From: Candidatus Thalassarchaeum betae
GTDB lineage: Archaea > Thermoplasmatota > Poseidoniia > Poseidoniales > Thalassarchaeaceae
Assembly: GCA_003193925.1 (NCBI GenBank)
Contig: PSPG01000006.1
Span: 1-64,000 of the forward strand
Reading direction: 5' to 3'
DNA: 64,000 nt
Shown here one piece after another: positions 44,818 through 51,550 of the stretch. The translations under genes were made by a program, and so were the position numbers. Under the pieces are notes generated by a model, which saw nothing but the letters and a program-made list of their open reading frames with translations, had not been told where the DNA came from and made no database searches. Every line of letters begins with the position of its first letter. Position 1 is the stretch's first letter.

Positions 44818-46044
44818 CTAGGCGTCACTCTCGCCGAACGAGGTCTTGACCCCGCTCCTGCGGATCGCGTCCCACTGAGCACCGATTTCGACGGCGCGGA
44901 CGCTGGGCTCCCAAATGTCACGGCTCAGCGACTTCCTGAACGGCATGCGGTACACGGTCCTCCCGTCGGCCAGCCGCTTGCGACGGAGCATCCCAAGTTT
45001 CACTATCGGCCAGAGCAGACTCCAGACGATTCCCGGCTTGTACAGCCACCTCATGAAGGCCAGACCGTCCCCCTTCTTCTCTTGGTCGCGCATCCAGTGG
45101 TTGGCTACCATCTTGAAGCCGCGGTCTCCGACCCGATTCATCAGGAAGCGATTGATCGCACTGGTCCTGACGAGAGGAACGAGGCGACCACGGACCTCGG
45201 TCTCGTAGTCGCACTCGCCTAGGATCGACTTGGCGGCGAGCACGCCGCTGGTGATCGCGTATCTCATCCCGAAGCCCCACATGCAATCCTGCAGCCCGCC
45301 GGCCTCGCCGACGTAGTACCGCCCCTCATGGACGTACTTGTTCGGCTGCGCGAAGTCGCCCTTGCCGCCGACCCTCTTGATGGGTCTGCGGTTGAGCACG
45401 TAGCGCTGCTCGTACCAAGCGATGGTCTCGTTGAGGTAGCGGGAACTCTTACTCTGCTGGCGCCACAGGCACGTGCAGATCAGTCCGATGCCGTCGATGA
45501 CGATGAGGTAGGTGTACGCCCCTGGTCCCAGTTTGTCGTTGAGCTGGAAGCTAACCTGGTTGGGATGGTCGGTGTGAAAGATCTCCCCGTACGCCACCGC
45601 GCTCGTCTCCTTCGGGCCTGCGGCGATGATATGGCAGTCCCCGGGCTCCCTCCGAGTGTCGTAGTGGATCTCGGCCCCCGCCTCCACCGCCATCCGCTTG
45701 AAGCCCTGGTCGATGCAGTGCTCGTCCGTCCCACGCTCGACGACGCGGAATGCGATTCCCTCGGTGTGGACATTGGTGATCACATCGTCCGGGTGTATTA
45801 GGTCGACACCGTTGAACGCGTCTGACTTGAATTCCTCCGGGTCGAAGCCCCACTCGCGCATCTCGTCGAAGAAGTCCCGCTCGCTGGTCCAGTTCTCGAT
45901 TCCCTGGAAATCACCGTCGAACCGAGCTCCGCTGTCGCTGCGTATCTCGTGGACGTGAACTTCGTGGCCGGCCTTAGCCAGATAGGTGGCAGCGGCGAGG
46001 CCCGAGAGACCTCCGCCGAGGACGTGGATGGGCTCCTCACTCAC
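44818..46044 (-). CDS. Geranylgeranyl-reductase-like FAD oxidoreductase
   Basis: 408 residues from GTG 46044; a TTG-initiated frame reaches 46098 but that region has no family counterpart. The FAD motif IHVLGGGLSGLAAATYLAKAGHE is followed by HEIRSDSGARF, and the C-terminal half holds YYVGEAGGLQDCMWGFGMRYAITSG, typical of geranylgeranyl reductase/halogenase-type flavoproteins. In archaea such enzymes saturate the isoprenoid chains of membrane lipids. It is the first gene of the minus-strand oxidative run, 29 nt from the crotonase, and divergent from moaE. Confidence 0.82.
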   Translation of the reverse strand: MSEEPIHVLGGGLSGLAAATYLAKAGHEVHVHEIRSDSGARFDGDFQGIENWTSERDFFDEMREWGFDPEEFKSDAFNGVDLIHPDDVITNVHTEGIAFRVVERGTDEHCIDQGFKRMAVEAGAEIHYDTRREPGDCHIIAAGPKETSAVAYGEIFHTDHPNQVSFQLNDKLGPGAYTYLIVIDGIGLICTCLWRQQSKSSRYLNETIAWYEQRYVLNRRPIKRVGGKGDFAQPNKYVHEGRYYVGEAGGLQDCMWGFGMRYAITSGVLAAKSILGECDYETEVRGRLVPLVRTSAINRFLMNRVGDRGFKMVANHWMRDQEKKGDGLAFMRWLYKPGIVWSLLWPIVKLGMLRRKRLADGRTVYRMPFRKSLSRDIWEPSVRAVEIGAQWDAIRRSGVKTSFGESDA

Positions 46045-46121
46045 GGTAATGCTACCGAACACCCCCGCTTGAACGGTTGGGTGTGCCGTCGCGTTCAAGC
46101 GGCGGACCCCGATGGCACGGC

Positions 46122-46544
46122 ATGCACCGCATACACGTGCGCATCGAGCCGGAGCGACTAGACCCGGAGGAGCTGCGCGAGCTGGTCGACTCGGATGGCT
46201 GCGGCAGCGTGGTCACCTTCGTCGGGCTTACTCGTGGCGAGGACAACGGAGTGACCGTTGAGAGACTCGAGTTCGATGCTTGGGAGGAGCGCCTACCAAC
46301 GGTCCTCGAGGAACTCGCCGAGCAGGCATTCGGCCAGTTCGGCGTGAGTTCCGTGGTACTTGCTCACCGGACCGGCTCGGTCGGGCCAGGTGAGCCCATC
46401 GTGTGCATCCACGTCGGCTCGGCCCACCGAGCTGAGGGCTTCGAGGCCTGCAGTTGGCTCATTGACGAACTGAAGCGCCAGGCGCCGCTATGGAAGAAGG
46501 AGATCCGCGCCGACGGAGAGGTCTGGAAGGCAGGACTCGGCTGA
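46122..46544 (+). CDS. moaE: Molybdopterin synthase catalytic subunit
   Basis: 140 residues from the ATG at 46122; the longer frame to 46077 runs through the divergent promoter region. GCGSVVTFVGLTRGED, LEFDAWEE, VVLAHRTGSVGPGEPIVCIHVGSAHRAEGFEA and PLWKKEIRADGEVWKAG follow MoaE closely, including the catalytic Lys pair in WKKE. With MoaD thiocarboxylate (not in this window) it inserts sulfur into cPMP to make molybdopterin. It converges on the desaturase-like gene with adjacent stops. Confidence 0.94.
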   Translation: MHRIHVRIEPERLDPEELRELVDSDGCGSVVTFVGLTRGEDNGVTVERLEFDAWEERLPTVLEELAEQAFGQFGVSSVVLAHRTGSVGPGEPIVCIHVGSAHRAEGFEACSWLIDELKRQAPLWKKEIRADGEVWKAGLG

Positions 46545-47891
46545 TCATCTCGCGTCCATGGCCCCGCTCACGCTGGCGACGGCCTCGGGCACGTTCGCCG
46601 CGATCCCCTCGACCATCATCCAGCCGTGTCCCTTCACGCCGTCGCCGACTAGACGGACTCCCTCCACGCCGATGTCCGAGGGCAGCTCAGCGCCTTGCGG
46701 GGCACGGTTGCACGGCCAGTTTCGGTGGTAGGTGTGCACGCACAACTCCTCACCGTGGTCGGCAAGCCAGGGAATCGCATCGTGGAGATCCTCGCGACCC
46801 TTGTCGATCTCGGACTTGACGCTCGGGTCGGGGACGTGCTGGTGTGTGATCATCATGTGCTTGCCCTCGGGGGCCAGACTCGGCTCTGAGAAGGTAGGGA
46901 GAACGTAACCACCGACCCTCTCGAGATTTGGCAGCATGGTGACGCCGCTGCTGCGATGCGGGATGTCGTCGTCCAGGGCGAACACGAATCCGATTCCGCC
47001 GACCGCCTGAGTGTTGCGCACTTGCTCTCTGACTCCAGCGGCGACCTCGAAGTCGTCTGAGAGCGCCGCCAGAAGGTTCGGATGGCCGCCGTTGTGGATG
47101 ATCGAGTCGGCGCCGACCCAGATCCCCTCTTGGCGCCCCCTGCGCCTCACACCTATGCAGAACCGATTGCCCTTGGTCGACTCCTCAGCGTCACCGGGGA
47201 GTATCTCGGTCACCTCGTTGGAGAGTTTCACTCGAGCGCCATTCTCCCTTAGATCCGCGCGCAGACCGTTTATCACGCCCTTGCACCCGCCCTTGGGGAC
47301 TGCTGGCCTGTCGCTCCAGAACGAGTTCTGCAGCATCTTGACGACGGTAGAGGCAGGCATCTGGTCGAATCTCAGGCTGATCGCGAAGTTGGCGAAGGCA
47401 TCGGCAAAGTCGACGAACTCCTCGGAGAACCTCTTTGACATCCATGTTCTCCCATCCTCAGTCTCATCACCCCACGGGTGATTGGCACGCTTCAGCAGCA
47501 GCCTCGGGAGATTGAGGGTGTCCCTGACTGAGAACCAGGGGAGTATGCCGTATACCGAGTTCGCCTCCTGTAGCTTACCGTCTTTCATCCGGCATGCGAA
47601 CTTGGTGGTCGGGAGGAACTCCACCCCATGCCGACCGAGATCCAGACCTCCCGAGATTTTCTTGCCCAGCAGGAGTTTGGCGAAAGGACCCTTGCGACCG
47701 TGCGGGATCATGTGGACGGCGCCGGTGGGAATCTGGAAGCCGTCGTGGTCGTGCTGGGTGAACCTGCCACCGGCGAAGGACATCCTGTCGTACACCGTGA
47801 CATCGTACTTCTGTGTCTGCGCGAGGCAGGCTGCGGAGGCCAGTCCTCCGACGCCCGCGCCGATTACCACGGCCTTGGGCTTCTCGCTCAT
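46545..47891 (-). CDS. Phytoene-desaturase-like FAD oxidoreductase
   Basis: 448 residues. The FAD-binding VVIGAGVGGLASAACLAQ, then YDRMSFAGGRFTQ (normally GGR in carotenoid desaturases), IIHNGGHPNLL, and the C-terminal GVRLVGDGVKGHGWMMVEGIAANV closing the flavin site, place it among the phytoene-desaturase-like NAD(P)/FAD proteins. It is a different branch from the RetSat-like protein at 39.6 kb. It is downstream of, and possibly paired with, the ferredoxin (9 nt gap), which could pass electrons to it. Confidence 0.86.
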   Translation of the reverse strand: MSEKPKAVVIGAGVGGLASAACLAQTQKYDVTVYDRMSFAGGRFTQHDHDGFQIPTGAVHMIPHGRKGPFAKLLLGKKISGGLDLGRHGVEFLPTTKFACRMKDGKLQEANSVYGILPWFSVRDTLNLPRLLLKRANHPWGDETEDGRTWMSKRFSEEFVDFADAFANFAISLRFDQMPASTVVKMLQNSFWSDRPAVPKGGCKGVINGLRADLRENGARVKLSNEVTEILPGDAEESTKGNRFCIGVRRRGRQEGIWVGADSIIHNGGHPNLLAALSDDFEVAAGVREQVRNTQAVGGIGFVFALDDDIPHRSSGVTMLPNLERVGGYVLPTFSEPSLAPEGKHMMITHQHVPDPSVKSEIDKGREDLHDAIPWLADHGEELCVHTYHRNWPCNRAPQGAELPSDIGVEGVRLVGDGVKGHGWMMVEGIAANVPEAVASVSGAMDAR

Positions 47892-47900
47892 CGGGGCACC

Positions 47901-48161
47901 TCAGGAGTAGACGAGGGCACCGGTCGGACACCACAGCAGGCACCTCAAGCAGTCCGTGCAGTTATCGTCGATGACTTCGCACAGGCCCTCGACGATCAGC
48001 GCATCGTCCTTGCATGCCATCAGGCAGTACGAGCAGCCCACGCAGAGCTCGTCGATGACCTGTAGTTTGACGCCTTCCTTGGCCGGTCTGTCGTGCGAGA
48101 GGCCCGAGACAAGTTCGGGCACCGTGCCCGGAGTCGCCTTCTTCCGGAACGCCTCGGCCAT
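47901..48161 (-). CDS. Ferredoxin with two 4Fe-4S clusters
   Basis: 86 residues from the ATG at 48161. Two CxxCxxCxxxC motifs are complete: CVGCSYCLMAC and CTDCLRCLLWC, the last continuing to PTGAL. The N-terminal 35 residues are basic and non-ferredoxin-like. The longer frame to 48461 is antisense to moaC and rejected. It probably donates electrons to the adjacent phytoene-desaturase-like enzyme, and perhaps to the BoxB-like oxygenase, since BoxA normally combines such a two-cluster domain with a flavin reductase. Confidence 0.92.
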   Translation of the reverse strand: MAEAFRKKATPGTVPELVSGLSHDRPAKEGVKLQVIDELCVGCSYCLMACKDDALIVEGLCEVIDDNCTDCLRCLLWCPTGALVYS

Positions 48162-48267
48162 GCAGGCCCATTTCGCCCTCCATATTTCAGTTCGATGCAG
48201 TCCCGCCGCCGGTCTGAATAGGGATGATGCCCTCGGCGAGGTGCGCGCAAAGGCGGATGGTGCTGGT

Positions 48268-48726
48268 ATGGAGGAGTCCTGGACCGGAATCGTGGATGTC
48301 GGCTCGAAGCCGGTGGTTGCGCGCGAGGCCGTGGCCACGGGGCTGCTGGTGCTCTCGAACGAGGGCATCGACGTCGTCGCAAACGGGCGCTCGCCCAAGG
48401 GAGATGTCCGCGAGGCCTCAACGGTAGCAGTCATCCAGGCCGTCAAGGAGACCCCCCGCACTCTGCCTCACTGCCATCCCATACCTATCGAGGGCTGCAC
48501 TGTCGACTGGAAGGTCGAGGACAACGGCCTGCGTTGCACCGTCTCGGTGCGTACCCACTGGACCACCGGCGTCGAGATGGAGGCGCTGTGCGGAGTCAAT
48601 GCGGGCTTGTTGTGCGCTTGGGACATGCTCAAGCCGATCGAGAAGGACGCTGACGGGCAGTATCCCATCTCCAAGATCGAGGACGTCCGGGTCCTGCGTA
48701 AGAGCAAGGGCGACCCGCATGATTGA
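48268..48726 (+). CDS. moaC: Cyclic pyranopterin monophosphate synthase
   Basis: 152 residues from the ATG at 48268. IVDVGSKPVVAREAVATG, LPHCHPIPIEG, TGVEMEALCGVNAGLL and AWDMLKPIEKD correspond to the MoaC active-site segments (LCHPLP, GVEMEAL, YDMCK(A)xDK). MoaC makes cPMP from the MoaA product in molybdenum-cofactor synthesis. Its stop (TGA at 48724-48726) directly touches the ATG of glpX, suggesting co-transcription. Confidence 0.93.
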   Translation: MEESWTGIVDVGSKPVVAREAVATGLLVLSNEGIDVVANGRSPKGDVREASTVAVIQAVKETPRTLPHCHPIPIEGCTVDWKVEDNGLRCTVSVRTHWTTGVEMEALCGVNAGLLCAWDMLKPIEKDADGQYPISKIEDVRVLRKSKGDPHD

Positions 48727-49698
48727 ATGCTGAGGCTCACTCGGCCCACCATGGCGACTATCGACCTCGCCGAGCACTTCCTGCAGGCCACTGAGGCGGC
48801 TGCCGTCGCAGCCTCTGCTTGGAAGGGCATGGGAGACCGGAAGGCCGCCGACGGCGCGGCGGTCGAGGCCATGCGCGCTGTGTTCGACAAGGTCCCTTTC
48901 GACGGCCGAGTCGCCATCGGAGAGGGCGAGCGCGACGATGCTCCGATGCTGTGGATTGGCGAGCCTCTGGGCTCGATGCAGGGCGAGCCCGACGCACCGA
49001 GGATAGACATCGCCGTGGACCCGCTCGAGTGCACCAACCACGTCGCCCTAGACCTGCCCAACGCGATGGCCGTGCTGGCAGCCGCCCCCCGCGGCTGCCT
49101 GCTGCACGCACCCGACTGCTACATGGACAAGATAGCCGGACCGGCTGCTGTGGCAGGCGAGGTCAGCCTTGAGGCCGACGTCTCCTACAACGTCGAGGCC
49201 GCCTGCGCCGCTCTCGACAAGCCTTCTTCCGAGCTGCGCATCGTCGTCATGGACAGGCCGCGGCACGAGCAGTTGATACGCGATCTGAAAGAGCACGACG
49301 TTGACATCGTACTCATTGGCGACGGTGACATCGCAGCCGCTCTCGACTCCGCCGACCCCAACTCCGACATCGACATGCTGATGGGAATCGGGGCGGCCCC
49401 CGAGGGAGTCATCACCGCTACAGCGCTGAGGGGATTGGACGCACCGTTCGAGGGACGACTCGTGTTCAAGAACGATGGTCACAGAGAGCGCGCCGAGAGT
49501 ATGATCGACGGAGACGTCGACAGGATATGGGGGCGCGATGAACTCTGCTCATCGGATGATTCGGTGTTCATCGGCTCGGGCGTGTGCACCGGGCGGACAA
49601 GGGGGGTGGAGATCTTGGACGACGGTCGCGCCTCTGTGCATTCAGAGATTATCGACGTGAACTCTGGCGAGCACACCTATGTATCCTCCGTGCGATGA
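48727..49698 (+). CDS. glpX: Fructose-1,6-bisphosphatase class II (GlpX type)
   Basis: 323 residues from 48727; the family-like N terminus starts at the ATG at 48751 (MATIDLAEHFLQATEAAA), so that may be the true start. KAADGAAVEAMR, AIGEGERDDAPMLWIGE, VDPLECTNHVALDLPNAM, YMDKIAGPA and GIGAAPEGVITATALR are GlpX motifs. The DPLE-G-T metal loop has Cys in place of the usual Gly. Most archaea use a bifunctional aldolase/phosphatase instead. With the aldolase 41 nt downstream, it forms a gluconeogenic pair. Confidence 0.92.
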   Translation: MLRLTRPTMATIDLAEHFLQATEAAAVAASAWKGMGDRKAADGAAVEAMRAVFDKVPFDGRVAIGEGERDDAPMLWIGEPLGSMQGEPDAPRIDIAVDPLECTNHVALDLPNAMAVLAAAPRGCLLHAPDCYMDKIAGPAAVAGEVSLEADVSYNVEAACAALDKPSSELRIVVMDRPRHEQLIRDLKEHDVDIVLIGDGDIAAALDSADPNSDIDMLMGIGAAPEGVITATALRGLDAPFEGRLVFKNDGHRERAESMIDGDVDRIWGRDELCSSDDSVFIGSGVCTGRTRGVEILDDGRASVHSEIIDVNSGEHTYVSSVR

Positions 49699-49739
49699 GT
49701 TCTTCTCCATCCACTTGCACGTTCGCATGAGGCACTACT

Positions 49740-50759
49740 GTGGACACCGGATTGCTTGAGAGGGCCGCTAGCGAACTCGTGGCTCCCGGCAAGGGCGTCC
49801 TAGCAGCGGATGAGAGCAACGGCACGATGTCGAAGCGTCTGGCCGCCGTGGGGGTGGAGCCCTCGGCCGAGACCCGGAGGTCATACCGGGCCAACTTGCT
49901 TGCCACCGTCGGCTACGAGTCAGCTGTGGGAGGAGTGATACTGTTCGACGAGACCATGCGGCAGAGCATGGATGACGGGACTTCCATTCCAGACGCCCTG
50001 ATAGCCAGGGGGGTACACCCCGGAATCAAAGTCGACACCGGGGCCAAGGACCTCGCACACCGCCCCGGTGAGAAGATCACAGAGGGCCTCGACGGCCTGC
50101 GCGAGCGCTGCTCTGAGTACTTCCAGATGGGCGCTCGCTTCGCCAAGTGGCGGGCGGTGATCAAGATTGGCGACGGGATACCGAGCGCTGCTTGCCTCTC
50201 GACCAACGCCCACGCGCTCGCGCGCTACGCCTCAATCTGCCAGGAGCAGGGCCTCGTACCCATCATCGAGCCCGAGGTCCTGATGGAGGGCTCGCACGAC
50301 GCCCAGCGCTGCTACGACGTGACCGCTGAAATCCTCGATGCTACCTTCGCAGCCTGCGACGAGCAGGGAGTGCACATACCCGGTGCACTCCTCAAGCCGA
50401 ACATGATCATAGCGGGGAATGACTGTGCGAACCAGATTTCCCGTGAGGAAGTGGCGAGAATGTCAGTCGACTGCCTGACCAACCACGTTCCTCACGACCT
50501 GCCGGGGGTCGTCTTCCTCTCAGGAGGGCAGTCGGACGAGGACGCCACGGCCCATCTCAACCTGATGAACCAGATAGGAGCCGGGCATCCCTGGCAACTC
50601 TCATACTCCTACGGCCGGGCGCTTCAGGCCCACGCTCTGAAGACTTGGGCTGAAGGAGGGGCCGACTCTTCGGCGGCCAGCCAAGACATGTTCGCACACA
50701 GGGCCAAGATGAACAGCCTCGCTCGAAGCGGTGACTGGAGCTTGGACCTCGAGGCCTAA
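49740..50759 (+). CDS. fba: Class I fructose-bisphosphate aldolase, eukaryote/bacterium type
   Basis: 339 residues from GTG 49740. GKGVLAADESNGTMSKRL, FAKWRAVIKIGDG, EPEVLMEGSHD and ALLKPNMIIAG (Schiff-base Lys in LLKPNM) and LSGGQSDEDATAHLN are the motifs of the classical class I aldolase of animals, plants and some bacteria. The usual archaeal aldolases (FbaB/DhnA type, or the bifunctional FBP aldolase/phosphatase) share little sequence with it. It interconverts fructose 1,6-bisphosphate with two triose phosphates. It follows glpX on the same strand and converges with the small winged-helix-like gene with adjacent stops. Confidence 0.95.
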   Translation: MDTGLLERAASELVAPGKGVLAADESNGTMSKRLAAVGVEPSAETRRSYRANLLATVGYESAVGGVILFDETMRQSMDDGTSIPDALIARGVHPGIKVDTGAKDLAHRPGEKITEGLDGLRERCSEYFQMGARFAKWRAVIKIGDGIPSAACLSTNAHALARYASICQEQGLVPIIEPEVLMEGSHDAQRCYDVTAEILDATFAACDEQGVHIPGALLKPNMIIAGNDCANQISREEVARMSVDCLTNHVPHDLPGVVFLSGGQSDEDATAHLNLMNQIGAGHPWQLSYSYGRALQAHALKTWAEGGADSSAASQDMFAHRAKMNSLARSGDWSLDLEA

Positions 50760-51011
50760 TCAGTTTTCGTCCAAGGCACCGGGCCTCAGTTGCCAAACGC
50801 ATATCTCGTAGCGGCCGGAGAGCGCGCCGCCGCGCTTGGTTGTTGCGACCTTCATGATGTCCTTGTCCTTGGAGAGGACGTTGCCCAGTTGTTGGGGGGT
50901 GGTTCCGTGGCGCATCGTCGAGTTGACGTGCTCGAGTATCTCGGTGGTGTTCGCCTCTCCCCTCACATCCAGGAATTTCTTAATCTTCTGTCGTAGTCTT
51001 GTCGTCCTCAT
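50760..51011 (-). CDS. Small winged-helix-like protein A, tandem paralogue
   Basis: 83 residues from the ATG at 51011; a start at 51029 would overlap the upstream gene by 4 nt. A basic N-terminal helix (RTTRLRQKIKKFLDVRG), NTTEILEHVN, TPQQLGNVLSKDKDIMKVATTKRGG and a final Trp-containing strand suggest a winged helix-turn-helix. Its layout repeats that of the adjacent 88-residue protein: Arg-rich helix, NT-EI helix, L-x-x-D-x-I, T-x-R-x-G. Likely a DNA-binding or chromatin-type protein; no family name can be given. Confidence 0.75.
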   Translation of the reverse strand: MRTTRLRQKIKKFLDVRGEANTTEILEHVNSTMRHGTTPQQLGNVLSKDKDIMKVATTKRGGALSGRYEICVWQLRPGALDEN

Positions 51012-51025
51012 GGCATATCTCTCCT

Positions 51026-51292
51026 TCACTTCTTGTCGGGCTTCGCACGCTCATGGTGCCTAACCCACTTCTCGGTGGCCCACTCCGAGAGGGGGGGCGC
51101 GCTGCCGGTCATGCCGCTTCTGCGAACCGTGCCGATGCGAACGATCGAACTGTCAGACTCCAGAAGAGCCGCGACGTCAGCACCCTTGGCTTCGTCATCG
51201 TGGCGATTCAGCCAAACTGCGATTTCCGCTGTGTTGCGTGGCCGCTCTGAGAGGTAATTTCGGACAATTTCCCGGACTCTCTCCGCGCCCAT
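51026..51292 (-). CDS. Small winged-helix-like protein B, tandem paralogue
   Basis: 88 residues from the ATG at 51292; the frame is open to 51376 but that start lies upstream of the TATA-like box. ERVREIVRNYLSERP, NTAEIAVWLN, VAALLESDSSIVRIGTVRRSG and a Trp-rich C terminus (LSEWATEKW) parallel protein A. The two genes are 14 nt apart and surely co-transcribed. A promoter shared by divergence with the 873-residue HTH protein suggests joint regulation. Confidence 0.75.
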   Translation of the reverse strand: MGAERVREIVRNYLSERPRNTAEIAVWLNRHDDEAKGADVAALLESDSSIVRIGTVRRSGMTGSAPPLSEWATEKWVRHHERAKPDKK

Positions 51293-51356
51293 CTCTCCCC
51301 GCTCCAACACGATATCAGAACCGGCGACCGGTCCGATGGGCGTAGGGTGGCGGGCG

Positions 51357-51367
51357 CTGATATAACC
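51357..51367 (-). promoter_or_regulatory. TATA-like box for the tandem winged-helix pair
   Basis: Minus-strand GGTTATATCAG lies about 65 nt upstream of the ATG at 51292. It is in a 258-nt AT-rich gap between divergent genes that otherwise holds no gene. Confidence 0.4.
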
Positions 51368-51503
51368 GTTCTGCACGAAATCACTCTTCTTCGTTACACA
51401 TAGTTGCGAGAATATGGCGTGTTTTCAGGTCAGTAGTAGGTGTAGAAATGAAACTGGCACATTCTCTATAGGAAATATGTAATTAAATGTAACGAAATAG
51501 GAT

Positions 51504-51513
51504 AATTTATTAC
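51504..51513 (+). promoter_or_regulatory. TATA-like box and ribosome-binding site for the 873-residue protein
   Basis: AATTTATTAC is centred about 42 nt before the ATG at 51551. A strong GGAGGTGG motif follows at 51537-51544, 6 nt before the ATG, and fixes the start. Confidence 0.5.
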
Positions 51514-51550
51514 ATCGACCTTAGGTAGTTGTATTCGGAGGTGGTCAGTA

